Positions 11,491 through 23,300 of a DNA stretch of 64,000 nucleotides are shown piece by piece. Made by a program: the position numbers and the translations under genes. The notes under the pieces are model-generated. The model was given only the letters and a program-made list of their open reading frames with translations, was not told where the DNA came from and made no database searches. This stretch comes from Cryptomeria japonica (lineage: Eukaryota; Streptophyta; Pinopsida; Cupressales; Cupressaceae): assembly GCF_030272615.1 (NCBI RefSeq), contig NC_081414.1, positions 767,634,153 through 767,698,152 of the forward strand, written 5' to 3'. Numbering within the stretch: the stretch's first letter is position 1; each line of letters starts with the position of its first letter.

Positions 11491-11687
11491 ATCTTATCAA
11501 TCGAATCAAATCAAATCTATCGGGATATCAATTTCGCAAAACTCCAAAGATCAAATACCTCAATTGATCTCCCAAGGGGGCATCACCATACCGTAATTTA
11601 TAAATCAAGAGCCGGGGCATCCTATCAAACCAATATCAACATCAAAACAAGATTATTCTTTGAATCAATGCATCATCACACCTCGCT

Positions 11688-11703
11688 TAAAAGAGGGGCA
11701 AAA
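11688..11703 (+). promoter_or_regulatory. Polypurine tract (plus-strand primer)
   Basis: The string aaaagaggggcaaaa ends immediately before the TG that opens the 3' LTR, the expected position for the plus-strand primer of an LTR element. Confidence 0.85.
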
Positions 11704-12743
11704 TGTAGACACTTAAAAATAATTATTTTAATTATTTTTTAATTCCTTACATAATTAATTAATTAATTATGTTAATTAAAATTCTTCTCAATATTAATTA
11801 AATATAATTAATATTGTCACTATAGCATATGATTGATTTAATAAATCAATCCCTTTCTTTATTCTTCTAAAAAATCAAATCCTCACAAATCTTCCTCTTA
11901 GCTAATTAATTTCAATTAATTAGTTAACCTACGTGATTCCTACAAATCATCTTCTTAATTCATCATTAACCTAATAAATTCTTCTAGAAACTCCCTAAAC
12001 TCACTTAACATTATTCTTTTAGTTAAATTCTCCTACAAATATAAATCCCACCTAACATTTCCTCTAATTCCCCTCTTAATGAGTCGTTAATGGCTAATCA
12101 TCATGATTAGCCACAAAGTCAACTCTTTGTCCTTTCATCTAGCCACTAGCTTTAAATGCTCTTTTTCTAGATGAATGTAAGATTTTCGAAATCTTACATT
12201 CCTCTAGGCATTTCCCTCTCCCAAGGAATTTTTAATTCCTTTTTATTCTTCTAATCCCCATAATATCTATTTTTGGAGAATTTTTAATTCCTCCAATGCA
12301 TCTTGTATAGTGTGGAGATACGAAATGCCTTTAAGGCATATTTCTTGGTCTCCACACCCTCTCTTGGACCTTATGTGACCTCACAAGTAAATCTTAGCCC
12401 TTCATCTTGAATTCATCCTAGCCATCCGTTTTCCTCTCCTCTTCCTATAAAATAGGGTTCCATCCCTTCATTCAAAACATCTTGAAATTCAGTAAGCTTA
12501 TGCTGCCCTTTTGAGCCCAGGAAATCATCTTGGCAACTTGATCATCTCATCCTTATCATTTGTGCACAATAGTGGAGAGCCATCCACATCCAGCAATCAA
12601 AGGAGCACATCAAGTGGAGCATTATCAAGGGGCGCCTTCACTTCATCAAACTCAATCCGAAGGAGAAGGTAAAATAGCAAGGTGAAATGGTCTTTTTATG
12701 ATATTTTAGCATTCTGTATGTTTATTTCGTTATGTTTTGATCA
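11704..12743 (+). mobile_element. 3' LTR of the Tat-like element
   Basis: It starts TGTAGACACTTAAAAA after the polypurine tract. A TATA box, TATAAAATAG at 12,446-12,455, lies about 300 bases before the end, so transcription would start near 12,480. The end is set at gatca (12,743), just before minus-strand coding sequence of M1, but no partner LTR is recognised for comparison. Confidence 0.75.
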
Positions 12744-13463
12744 GTTTACCTTTTAAATCTATTTTTCCCTCTTCAGGAATAGCTTGAGACTCAAGAGGAA
12801 GAGAATTTCTATCCTTGCAAGGAGGAATTGACTCATCCATAGGAGAAGGAATAGATTCCTCTTTGCTAAGAAGATTATTTCTTTCCTTAAGAAGAAGAAT
12901 ACTCTTATCCTTAAGAAGAGGTATATGATCATCAAGAGGAAGGCTGAGTGTTGGATTTCTAGGTTTACTCAAGGATAAAATTATTTCATTTTTCCATTTT
13001 TGATATGATTTAAAGAGACAATCACATCTAGGTTGAAAAGGTTGGAATTGTTCGAACCAAAAATAATCAAGACAAACATCTCCATGCCTCACTGTAGGTT
13101 GATATATGCTATGATTAACAATTATGATTTCATCATTATGAGGAAATTTCAAACACTTATGAATAATATAAGTGATTTCTTTCATGGAAGAGAGCCAAGG
13201 ATGTCCCAACTTCACATGAAATTGATCAGATGTAAGAATGATATAAAATTTAATATCTAAGTATTTAGTGCCAACATCAATAGGAAGTGTGATAAAACCA
13301 ATAACAAGACAAGAGAAGCCATCAAAAAATTTAACTACCACATCACTATCATCATATATCACTTGATGCAATTGCAAAGTATAAATAAATTCTTCAGTTA
13401 TCACATTAACCATGCAAGCTGGATCAATAAGCACTCCTCGAGAAGGTATGCCTTTGATTTTCA

Positions 13464-13501
<38 letters not shown>

Positions 13502-13929
13502 GGCCCCTGAAGTGCTTTAATAGTCTCACTAGGATCAAATTCAATGCATAAGTCCTTAGGAGTTTCATTCTAATCTACAAGGTTCACCATATTATTAGAG
13601 TCAAGGCCAACATCATTAGGAGAGAAGGAAAGATGATTGGTCTCGATCACATTAGTGGAATGGGAAGGTAAAGGATCAATGGAAATCTGAAGGTTTTGAT
13701 TAGGAGGAACTACTGATTTGTTTCCTTTATCATTCACAGTAGCCACATATATAGTATTGTTATCAATCAAGTCTTGAATCTTATTTCTCAAAGAATAACA
13801 CTTTTCAATGGCATGACCAAGCTAATGATGGTATTGATAAAAGACTTTAGAATCAAAGTAGGGTGAAGATGTCTTAGATGGATCAATTGGTTTGATAGGG
13901 GGAAGTTTCAACATGTTCCTTTGTAACAA
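12744..13929 (-). pseudogene. M1 protease-like domain and C-terminal extension
   Basis: Reading leftward, a linker (13,929-13,570) precedes a protease-like domain (13,464-12,900) with GVLIDPACMVNVIT where active relatives have LIDGGSGLN, and VKLGHPWLSSM in place of LLGRPW. The catalytic Asp remains but the following triplet is changed, as in M2, so activity is doubtful. A Ser/Leu/Lys-rich tail follows instead of RT. An (AT)n expansion at 13,467-13,499 lies in the linker just before the domain. No RT, RNase H or integrase is present. Confidence 0.8.
13467..13499. repeat. (AT)n microsatellite inside coding sequence
   Basis: About 16 AT dinucleotides. In sister copy M2 the same place (near 47,800) reads GPLYIVVKVKD, so the array arose from an ATA/TAT-rich codon run and would encode alternating Ile-Tyr. 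Confidence 0.9.
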
Positions 13930-14738
13930 TTAAGTCATAATACTATGGAAAGATTCATTAAGAGGAGTGAATTATTTTCTAAATTATTTCGACAAAGGAG
14001 GCACACCTATTGTAATTACCACTTGAGTGTTGTTGTTGTCATTGAATTTGAGGAATCCCTTATTTGGTTTAAACTTTGTAAATGTTTGTTGAGAACTTTC
14101 ACCCTTATCACCTAGAGCCATTCAAGAGGATGATTGTTCCAATTGACTCACAGTAAGATGATAGTTGTGAAGTATTTTGCACAACAACATAAAGGAATTA
14201 AACTTAGAAAAGAAAATTTTATCCCTACTATCTTTTCGTAAATGAGCAATAAAAATCTTTTGAATATCTTGATCAGGCACAAGAAAAGAAATTTGAGAAT
14301 ACAAAAGCTTATATCTACCAATAAAGTCAATCACTTTTTCTTTCACACCTTCCTTACAATGCATCAAATTAGTCAAAGTGATTTTAGGATCAATATTCTT
14401 GTGAAATTGTTGAATAAAAGCATTAGCCAATTGTTGAAAAGAAGTAATACAATAAGGAGACAATGAACAATACCATTTCAAAGCTTTATCCCTTAATGTT
14501 CTAGTAAAAAATTTAGCCAACAACCTTTGGTCATGAGAAAAGTCACTACACAAAGATTGAAATGCTTTAACATGAGTCAAGGGATCACCTTTTCCATTAT
14601 AAAGCTCCAATTGAGGGACTTCCATATGTTTAGGAGGGACAAATCAGAAAATATCATTGGATAATGGGCTCACTACATCAAATGTGGGCACATTATACTT
14701 AGATTGATTCATAGAAGCTATTTGTTGTTTTAAGGAAG
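13930..14738 (-). pseudogene. gag: M1 gag, central and C-terminal part
   Basis: The capsid segment LELYNGKGDPLTHVKAFQ through FIGRYKLLYSQ is the gypsy gag domain and aligns throughout with M2 gag. Stops include 14,122, 13,972 (TAA where M2 has Gln in RERQFTP) and 13,930 (TAA at the gag/protease boundary, where M2 has TGA). K2 insertion at 14,739 separates it from its N-terminus at 38,253-39,049. Confidence 0.85.
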
Positions 14739-16412
14739 TGTAGCGTCGTAAATTGTACACCCTTGCTAGGGTGGTACAATTCCATGCTTCGTTTAGTACT
14801 TGCCTTAGTGTGTTTGCATATTGCATTGTAATTTACCTTTAAGAATTTAATTAATTAATTTAATTAAATCAAAAGTCATATTTCATCACTCCCTACATCA
14901 TAAAATTGGGCCCTTTACCCTAAGTGTTCCCCTTTTTATTTTATTCCTCTAATAAATCATTAAATCATAAACCCTAATTATGTCCTATTTCAACCTTTAA
15001 GGCCCGATATCATATATCAAACATCTCGAAATAAGCTATAACTTTGGGATTCGATCTAACATCATCATATCTAACGACCCTAAAAATTTGGTGAAAAGGT
15101 GGTCGGACCATGTGCAAGTTGCACATGGTCCTCGATATTTTTCTCAAAATTTCGAGAGCATAATTCTATGATATTATAATGTTTAACCCCAAGAGATTGG
15201 TGGTAAATTCAATCTCTAAGTTGACCTAAAGTTTAAATTAAGATCTAGGGTTTCATACATAAGAACTCTTTTTCTTCATTTGAAGGCAACTAAGATCTAA
15301 GGAAAAAGGTGTTGGAGCAAGCACAAGGTTCCTTCTATGTAGTGAAAGAGAAGATTATGTGGAGTCTTCAAAAACATTCAACAACACTCAACAAAATTCA
15401 TCGAGAATTCAACATCAATTAGGAGCCTTGAAGACAATGAAGAGTAATAGGACATCTAGTGGCAAATATCTCTCCCTTGGGGATTGGTATGATTTCATGT
15501 TATTTTCATGTCTTTGTATGAGCTTCTTTACATTAATTTTCACATATACATTCATGCTTTAGATCATTTAGCATATTTGATTTAGAGAATTATTATTCTC
15601 ATTTATATTTACATTTACATGTATTTAGGGTTTACTCTTCAAAGCGTAGGGTAGCTCTAGTTTCGTATCTTTCTCATTTTAGGGTCTTGCATACACACAA
15701 GATTCCTCCAGACACTATTTTACTATACAAATTATTTATTTGTGGGTGGAAATCACTGAAATAGGGGTTTGACTAAGGCAAAACCCTACCAAAACCCTCT
15801 CTTTTCAGTTGTAGGCGCAGAAACAAGTACTCGGAAGGCTTCCTGGATCAACAAAAGGCACAAGGACAATCCTAAAGTCTCAAAATTCTCCAAATCCATC
15901 AGGTATAGGGGCATGGCACCTTGGTCCTACCCAGGATAGGTGTGTGGCACCCTAATCCCCCTTAATTTTTAGTTATTTTTAATAGGGTGAAGGCTCAGGA
16001 TCTTAGGTTTTCAGCCCTTCTGTTGCAGCTCTTTGTCAAATCATCAGGGATAGGGGCGTGACACCCTAGTATTGGTCAATTTGGCTTATTTTTCAACACC
16101 ATTTACACATTCAAATTCCTCCCCCTTCTCTTCTTTCAATATTTTTGTATTAGATCTACAAATGTATGCAATATCAGTTTATGTACCCTTTATTGTTTAT
16201 CTCCTAGCATAGTTCATCATTACATTCAAATGTGCATATATTATCTTCATATACAACAAGAGGAATAGAAAATATAAGAGATAATCCTTGGCTCTCTCTT
16301 TCTCACAAGAAGTAGCCAAAGTGAGCTATCTCCCTAGGCTCTTTCATATTCCCAATGTGTTGGCTAAAGTGGGATTAGGTCCTAGTCACTCGGTCTCGCT
16401 TTTTCCCCTCCA
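14739..16412 (+). mobile_element. K2 5' LTR
   Basis: It starts TGTAGCGTCGTAAATTG and ends CCCCTCCA. Notable content: a perfect 13-base inverted repeat with a one-base loop at 15,105-15,131 (ggaccatgtgcaa-g-ttgcacatggtcc), and GC-rich gataggggYgtggcaccct units at about 15,898-15,960 and 16,045-16,075. Bases about 14,850-15,150 are homologous to the leader of M1 in the same sense orientation. Confidence 0.9.
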
Positions 16413-16417
16413 AATTT

Positions 16418-16435
16418 TGGTGAACCCGATGTGAA
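16418..16435 (+). promoter_or_regulatory. K2 primer-binding site
   Basis: TGGTGAACCCGATGTGAA starts six bases after the LTR. M1 (TGGTGAACCC) and M2 (TGGTGTACCCGACAT) have the same site at the same place. I do not assign the tRNA. Confidence 0.75.
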
Positions 16436-16674
16436 TCCAATTTTATTTACTTCTCATTTATTTTTTCAGATTTGAGTTTTTTTTCTATTCAAAATTACAT
16501 TTATAAGTTTCAATTCCTTGCAAATTTTAAAAATTTAGAGGTAAATTTTGTTAAAACCTTAAATTTTCAATTAAAAAATGAACTTGTGGATAGCTAAATT
16601 TGGATCATTAATTTTATATCTGATTTAGGAACACATTTCACTCATAAATTTCATTTTCTAAATCAACATTTAGA

Positions 16675-17265
16675 GTGCTTGCATTAATTAAAGTTGAACA
16701 TTTCCTTCTATTTTTCATATGTTATCATTTTATAAAGAGGAAAATTGTTGTCATGATGCATTCATTTCATAAATGTGATAATTGGTTACCTTCCATTGCT
16801 TCAATTTTCCCCTCTCTTAAAGAACCTCCTCCTATCTATGACAAAATTTTATTTCCTAAAAGAGTTGTTACCAACCCCTTTAAAACTCTCCCATGCTCTA
16901 AGGATGAAGATTTGAAGAGTGATCTTGACAATTCTCCTAAAATGTGCCCTTCCCATCTAGCTATCTTAGAGGAAGAGGATGATATCATAAACACCTTTCT
17001 TAATTTTACTTTACCTTCTTTACATGATGCATCTCTAAGCGAAAAGGTATTGATGGTCATTGACTTATCTTCTCCTAGATTTAGTCTTGCCAATGGGGCC
17101 ATGTTAGTGCAACAAGAGGTTATGAACACTTCTTTCAAAGATCTTCTTCCTAAGCATGAATATTTGGAGAAAGATGTTCATCTCCCTCCTAAATAATACT
17201 CCCCTCATGAGGATCATTTTATGCAAGAAGATGGTATTGTCCCTACTTTTCCTAGTGATGGAATT
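16675..17265 (+). pseudogene. K2 ORF1, part 1: first copy of a novel repeat domain
   Basis: I recognise no known domain. After a hydrophobic start, the protein shows a unit running ...EEEDDIINTFLNF..., ...SPRFSLANG..., ...VQQEVMNTSFKDLLPKHE... A TAA at 17,194 is followed by open frame up to 17,265, where K is inserted. The same unit recurs twice after the insertions (about 32,300-32,420 and 32,540-32,640). The true start codon is uncertain; the leader between 16,436 and 16,675 has nothing else recognisable. Confidence 0.6.
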
Positions 17266-18452
17266 TGTTACTACTTATCAAATTGCCATTAGTTGCATAT
17301 CCAAAGTCATACTATATTCTAGTCGGTTAGTATTATCAAATCATGCAGTCGGTACACACAGAGAAGTCGGTATGAACAGTCTAGTTGGTTACAGAAGAAA
17401 GTAGTCACAGAACACAGTATTTACCGAGCTGTTTACCGAGTAAAGTTTCATGGCTACCAAGTGGTAAAGTTAACTCACTGAGTTGATATTCACCGAGTGA
17501 AACATTTTACCAGATACATTGAACCTGGACATGCACAAGAAAATGTGTTACAACATCGAGGCACATCTAACCATTTTTGCATTGGAAATTGCATTAGGAG
17601 ATTGTGTATGATTACAAGGTCAATCTAACCTATGAGATATTTTGTTTAGTTATTCATTCGAAGAATCTTTTTGTAAGATCGAAGCAATGAATTAGATCAC
17701 CGCTGTAAGAGATCTATGTATACAACATGATTCTAGGGTTAGATAGAGAAGACATGCAACAAGAGATGTGGAATGTGTGTGTGTATGCATGAAGGAAGAC
17801 TATTACAGAGACACAAAGAGGTCACTAAGAAGGTTATCAGTGAACAGTCAAAGAACAGAGTAAACAGAAGGGTTTACCAAGTATCATTATGGGTTATTGA
17901 GGTATGCTACAAGCTAGGTAATCTTATTCAGAGCACATAGAATCTGCTTTAGCATTTCAGATTGAAAGTTGTGGATATTTGTAATGATTTTATTGTAACA
18001 TTTTGAAGTTGTAAGAGAAACCTTTAATAAGGTAAAAGACTCTAACCAAGTCTATAAATTGTAAATCCTTTAACCAGGTGCTACACTCATATAGTGTTGT
18101 AAAAATCCTTTAGTAAGGTAGATCTAACTGATCTTGATACTCCTAACAGGGTAAGCTATCAAAAATAGCTAAATGTAGCTCCAACTGAGCGTTCTTTATT
18201 ATTGCAGCAGTGAAGTCCTGGGTGCCATCCCCATCGTAGTTTTTCTCGTTAACCAAGAGTTTCTGCGTGACCAAAATATATGTGTTAAGGAGTGAATCAT
18301 GTATGATTGTTATCTGTTGATTTTAGTTTTATCTTATGTTACTGCGCTATTCTGTTTATGCATAATAGTAAGGTTATTATAAAGGAAAATTTTTGGAGTA
18401 CTGATTCACCCCTCCCCTCTCAGTACATTAACTTTCTATATTGGGCCTAACA
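17266..18452 (+). mobile_element. K 5' LTR
   Basis: It starts TGTTACTACTTATC and ends GGGCCTAACA. U3 begins with four GTCGGT-type sites (17,322, 17,348, 17,366, and 17,384 decayed to GTTGGT); reversed they read ACCGAC, the DRE/CRT core. Many ACCGAG hexamers follow. Near the end, gtactga (18,398-18,404) pairs with tcagtac (18,420-18,426) around a C-rich loop. Confidence 0.92.
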
Positions 18453-18454
18453 AT

Positions 18455-18466
18455 TGGTATCAGAGC
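18455..18466 (+). promoter_or_regulatory. K primer-binding site (initiator tRNA-Met)
   Basis: TGGTATCAGAGC lies two bases after the LTR end. This is the standard plant initiator-tRNA-Met complement. Confidence 0.95.
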
Positions 18467-18514
18467 CTAAATCTTGGAAAAGGGTTTAACTACCTAAAGA
18501 GAAAGATCTTAGCA

Positions 18515-19867
18515 ATGGAAGGCTACAAACAATCTTAGAGGATTGTGCATCTTCAAGAAGAGCTGGATAATGCAAATCAAGTGATTGCAGACATGCAGAG
18601 GCAAATACAAAAATCTCTAAAAGTAAGGAGAAGATTATCTGATGACTTGCAAGATTCTCAAGAGCTAGTGGAACAAATCGAGACATCATCTGAGAACAGT
18701 ATATCTGAAGAGACTGAAGAAATAATTGGAATGTTGAAAGAGAAGAACAAAGCATTGGCTGATCAACTAAAAGCAATGAAAAGAGAACATGAACATTTCA
18801 ATACACAAATGACCAAAAATATAGATGCATTAAGGATAGCTGAGGATAAAGAAAGGGATCTACAAAGAGAGAAACAACAACTTGAAGCTCTAGTATCTGA
18901 TAAAGAGGATGAAATCATAAGGTTAACTGGTATTCAACAAAATATGATAGATCAACTAGGTTATGCACATCATGAAGCAATTTTGAAGAATGATGAAAAT
19001 CAATCATTGAAACTTGAAGTATCAAGGTTGACTGGTGAACTTGAAATAGAGAAGAAATCCAAAGAATCATTGGAGAAAAGTTATGAAGCATCAAAGATGT
19101 TGGATGAGAAACTAAATACAAGAAGACTCTACAAAGATGGAGGACTCAGTTACAAATGAAAAGACTCTACCAAAAAAGGAATTCATACTACCGAGAGAGG
19201 AGAATCATCAAATCAAGCTGAAAAAAGGAATAACATCAAAAGTAAGAAGCCTATTTGCTACTACAGTGGAAATCAAGGTCATACTGCCAACATATGCCAG
19301 ATTAGAAAAGGTAAGCAATAGAATATCTCTAAGTCTAATGGATATTGTTATAATTGCAATAAATATGGTCACACACCTAATCAATGTAGGACAAAGTCTG
19401 TTAACAACTATCAAAAGGCAAAATTCAAAGGGTTTTGTAAAAACTACAATAGATATGGACATAGTACCGAGAAGTGCTGGTTTAAGCAAAAGAACTACAT
19501 GAAGTATCCACACCGAGCAAACACTGGAGGTTACCAAACTCACACAGATCCTTATCGACAATATGCAGCAGTAACATGGGATTACAATACACGGATATGG
19601 TGCGAATGTTGTGTAAGATATGGACATATAAGTGCCAACTGTTTTAGATGGTTTGGAATGAACAATCGGAGATCATGGAGAAATCTCGGTATGGCATGTT
19701 TTCATTGTCACAAAGATGGACATTTAGCTGGAGATTGTAGAGATCAACCGAGAAGAGACATTGAAGAGATAAAAGAAAAATTCAAGATGATTTGGAAAAA
19801 GAAAGAAATTACATCTAAAGAAGAAAGAACCTTACCTACCGAGTTAGGTGCACCTATTTCAAATTAG
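18515..19867 (+). pseudogene. gag: K gag: coiled coil plus five CCHC zinc knuckles
   Basis: ATG at 18,515 opens frame 2. A long charged coiled coil follows (about 18,545-19,150, heptad-like Leu/Ile/Met in QEELDNANQVIADMQRQI and later). Then come five knuckle-like motifs: about 19,250 (CYYS, second Cys lost), 19,346-19,388 (CYNCNKYGHTPNQC), about 19,433 (CKNY, second Cys lost), about 19,601 (CECCVRYGHISANC) and about 19,694 (CFHCHKDGHLAGDC). In-frame stops at 18,536, 19,157 and about 19,318 break it without changing frame. No capsid signature is obvious, so particle assembly may depend on the coil. Five knuckles is unusually many for one gag. Confidence 0.75.
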
Positions 19868-20391
19868 TCAAGAAAAGGTATGAAGGAACTGCATTCTCTA
19901 AAAGTTAAATCATAATAGTTCCTATGCTATTATGTATAAAATTCAAAATCTGCATAGTTAAGATGCAATTAGTCAATTTATATACTATACAGGAAACCTG
20001 TCAAGTCGTTGTATATAGGAAACTTGCCAAGTCAATTAATAAAGCAAAGTTGGGTACTCGGTGAAAATAGAAAATGGAGTAAATCGGTAAAAGGTGAACC
20101 GAGTTCATTTAATATCTTGACCTAACTTGCATGGAGCCCAATAAGGTATTTTTCAGTACTTAAAAGTGTTTTCACGGTCATTTTCTTTCACCCAAGTTTT
20201 CAAGAAGTAGAGCAGAGCGAATCAAAGTGATTAGACTTCATTCAGAGCAAATTTTGAGGTATTTACATCAATCTATTCACACTGTTTAGCTGGTTTCCGA
20301 TCTAGTCAAATTGCAATTATCTACAGAGTGTGAAGAGTTAGTCACTTGTAAACCCTAAGGATAACTTGTCGAATCTTACTCGAGATCTACC
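19868..20391 (+). other. Spacer between K gag and ORF2
   Basis: No ORF or known signal. ACCGAG-like hexamers as in the LTR recur. It could hold a secondary promoter or intron for ORF2, but nothing decisive is visible. Confidence 0.4.
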
Positions 20392-23300
20392 ATGGCGCCC
20401 AAGATCCAAGACCCTATAGTTGTCCAAAATATGGAGAAGCCCTCACTGAAATATTCCCTAACTTCAAAAGTTGCCTCAGAACGAGATGATAAAACTGCAT
20501 TTTCACTCATCCCGTATCGAGTCTTGTTGGTAGAAGATGTCAGATTCTTTACCAAATTTTGTGTTGAGGAACTCGGTCATGTAGAGATTAGTGACACATA
20601 TGATGAACTGTGCATTGATGGCAAACTGGATAGCAAATTTGAGCATATCAGAATCAGGGGATTAATTGAAGCCCTAGTCTATCCTTGTGTGTTCAAACCC
20701 CAGTGGGTTAAGTTTGTATTGAGCAGAGTACATGATGATTTCATGTGGCTACAAGAGCAACTGTTCAAGATCATGAAGGAAGTCATTCACTTGATCATCG
20801 GATATCCCATCTATGATCATGCTCGTGCACACAAAATGATATCACAAAAGGAGCTAATCAGTCTAACCGGAGTAGAATCTGATTACCAAGGACTGAAATT
20901 AAATAATATCACTGATGTTGAACTAAAATTTGCAATCAAAGTTATTGGTTACTATTTCTTCCAATCTGGAAGGGAAAATAGTGTACCATGTGCTATAGTG
21001 GACCTGGCCTACAAAATAGTAAAGAAGGGAATGAAAGTAGACTTATGTGAAGTACTACTAAAGAACTTGTTTGAGAACCTGAACACAATAAGGAAGCCGA
21101 AGAAGAACAACTCGACAAACACACTAAAGTTTGGTTCACTACTTGTATGTATGTTTTTCTATTTTTTGAAGTTCTTTCCCTCAGTAGGTAAAGTAGTATG
21201 GGAGCTACACTGACCTATCACCCATCAGATCAATGACTTCATCAAGAAGTTAGGAGATAACTTTAATGATATCATGGATGATTACTTCAGCAAATTCCAA
21301 GAGAAAATGCACAACAGGTACAGGATCCCACCATAGCTGGTCAAAAAATACAAGGACAATATATGTTTTGAAGTCGACACTGATTATTGCTATGTAAATG
21401 TTGTTGAACTGAGGACTCAGTTGGTGCAACCAATGGGTTATGAAATTGATTATTATATCACACAGTAACAAATTGATGCCTATCTATCATTGCCAAGACA
21501 TGCAACTGAACTAAGGTATGGAACCTATGAAGAGGTGAAGGATAAAGTAAAAATGAGCATTGTAGTTCCTAAGGCTACAAGAAAAGCTACAAAGATGATA
21601 AAGGCTTTATCTAAGAAATTCGGAGAAGAATCCTCCTCCACACCTGTCAAAGGAAATCTTGCCATAACCAAGGAAGAATCAGAAGCACAAGAGGCTGCAA
21701 TAACATTGAGCACATAGTTGCCAAAGGGAAAAGTTCTAAAAAGAAAGAAATAGGACATCACAAAGGCCCTACCAACTCCACCAACAAAGAGACCCAACAC
21801 CAGAGCATCAGTTGCATCACCGAGCAAGAAACAAAAGACTATTGCCACTCCTAAGGTAACTAAGACTTACAAGAAATCTACTCAGAGACTCATTTTGGCA
21901 AAAGAGTCGAGTGATACAGAGTTAGATGATGCAAACAAATTCCAGATTGTGAAAAGCAAAAAGATAAACATTCACAGTGTTGAAAACTTTTGTGCCAATC
22001 TCAAAGAATATGGTGGATTTGTAGGATTCAGATATGTTAAGTATGAGACTAGGAATAATGATGAGAAATGACAGATTGAAGAAGCTGTCATATGTACACT
22101 TTTGAAGTTTCGGTTAGCACCATTAGAACTAGCCAAGTCACTTCCGAGTGAACTCTACTCACATATATTGATAACAGATGGAAATATGCAATGGATTCAG
22201 AGAGACAAATAAGAGAAAGAAGTCTCATCCATTTATTTCCTGACATGTCTGTAGCTAAAATTAAGGAGCATATGATCACATACAATTCAAAATTTCTTGT
22301 GAAACAGAGAGCCTTAAAATTAATGAATGTGCTATATATTGATGTGGAAAATGAGACTAAAGCCAAGTGGTAGGAGATCTTCAAACAAAAGGATGTTGGT
22401 GAACAGTCTCAAATTGAAATTGTTGATGTCACTGAGCAAGATCTAGATGTCACCGAGCAAGGTCCAGACCCGGCTGACACAATACAAATTGATGAAGATG
22501 TGATGGATGAAGCAGCAGTGGAGTAGGAAATGATTGAAGGCACCACTTATGCAAAACTTGTCTCTAGTGAATCTATCTTAGAACAAGTTTAGCCTTATCC
22601 GCCGGTGAAGCCACTAGTCTCAACTGAAGCTCCCAAGGACACCGAGCAAGTTATCAAAGATAACAAATCTGAAGCTGCAGAAGATACAAGTAACAAATCT
22701 GAAGCTACAACAGACATAACCAAAGATCAGACATCTCAAGCACAAACAAGCACTGCAAATATTACAGCTGAGACCCCTAGCACCGAGCCATCCAAAGACA
22801 CTGCAACTGCTACAGGAGTAGACCAAAGTGTTGCATCTACCAAGTAACCTACCGAGGGTCAGCAAGCCTCACAAGCACTTGTCTTAGTGCCATAGACCAA
22901 AGGCAAAGAGAAGAAGGTGAGAAAGCATGGTTTTAAATTTGACTTATCTAAACCGATCGTGTTGCCCAATGTCAACATTTCCAAATTTAAAGGGCAAGCA
23001 CTCACTGAATTCGGTGAACTATGCAAAGCAAAGGCCGAATAGGAGAAGCAACTAGCCATACAGAAAAAAGAATAAAGTACTTCAGAAGGTTAGGACACTA
23101 CTCATAGAAATGCTACCATCAACAACAGTGTCAACCGATGCAGCCATCCATATTCAATTGGATGAACTTCTTAATCAGATTGAAATATCTGGAGTTGATG
23201 CATCTGAGTACCTAAATAAGCTCAAGGATAAAGAGCTCACAACAAAAATGATAGAGGAAGTACAAAAATCAATTGTTGTTAGCAAGGTAAAACTTGTCAA

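Larger units (their letters stand above)
1..12743 (+). mobile_element. Ty3/gypsy LTR retrotransposon, Tat-like lineage, 5' end outside window
   Basis: The order is leader, gag, protease, G-patch, reverse transcriptase, RNase H, second (archaeal-type) RNase H, integrase, long 3' non-coding region, polypurine tract and 3' LTR. The second RNase H before integrase is known from the plant Tat/Ogre/Retand group, hence the lineage call. No 5' LTR is recognised, so it is probably left of position 1. The right end is placed at about 12,743 (a CA before M1 sequence), but no target duplication can be tested, so it is uncertain by some tens of bases. The coding part has about ten in-frame stops and two frameshifts, so this copy is dead. 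It appears to sit inside the minus-strand element M1. Confidence 0.85.
12744..14738 (-). mobile_element. M1, left segment: minus-strand gag/protease-like gypsy element
   Basis: This is the downstream half of M1. It continues at 38,253 after the K2 insertion; the join falls inside a gag segment whose intact equivalent is seen in M2 at about 49,020-49,060. Its 3' LTR is missing here, presumably beyond the Tat-like element to the left. Bases 14,734-14,738 (ggaag) match 38,253-38,257 (gaaag), a five-base target duplication with one mismatch. Confidence 0.85.

Noticed and set aside
12033-12160. Possible host gene fragment around the Tat-like LTR
   Set aside because: Sequence lies between the polypurine tract and the TATA box of the LTR and has no coding signal.
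20392-21213. Expressed host gene (273-codon ORF)
   Set aside because: It lies between K gag and K 3' LTR, inside a target duplication, and the frame continues degenerately downstream; it belongs to the element.
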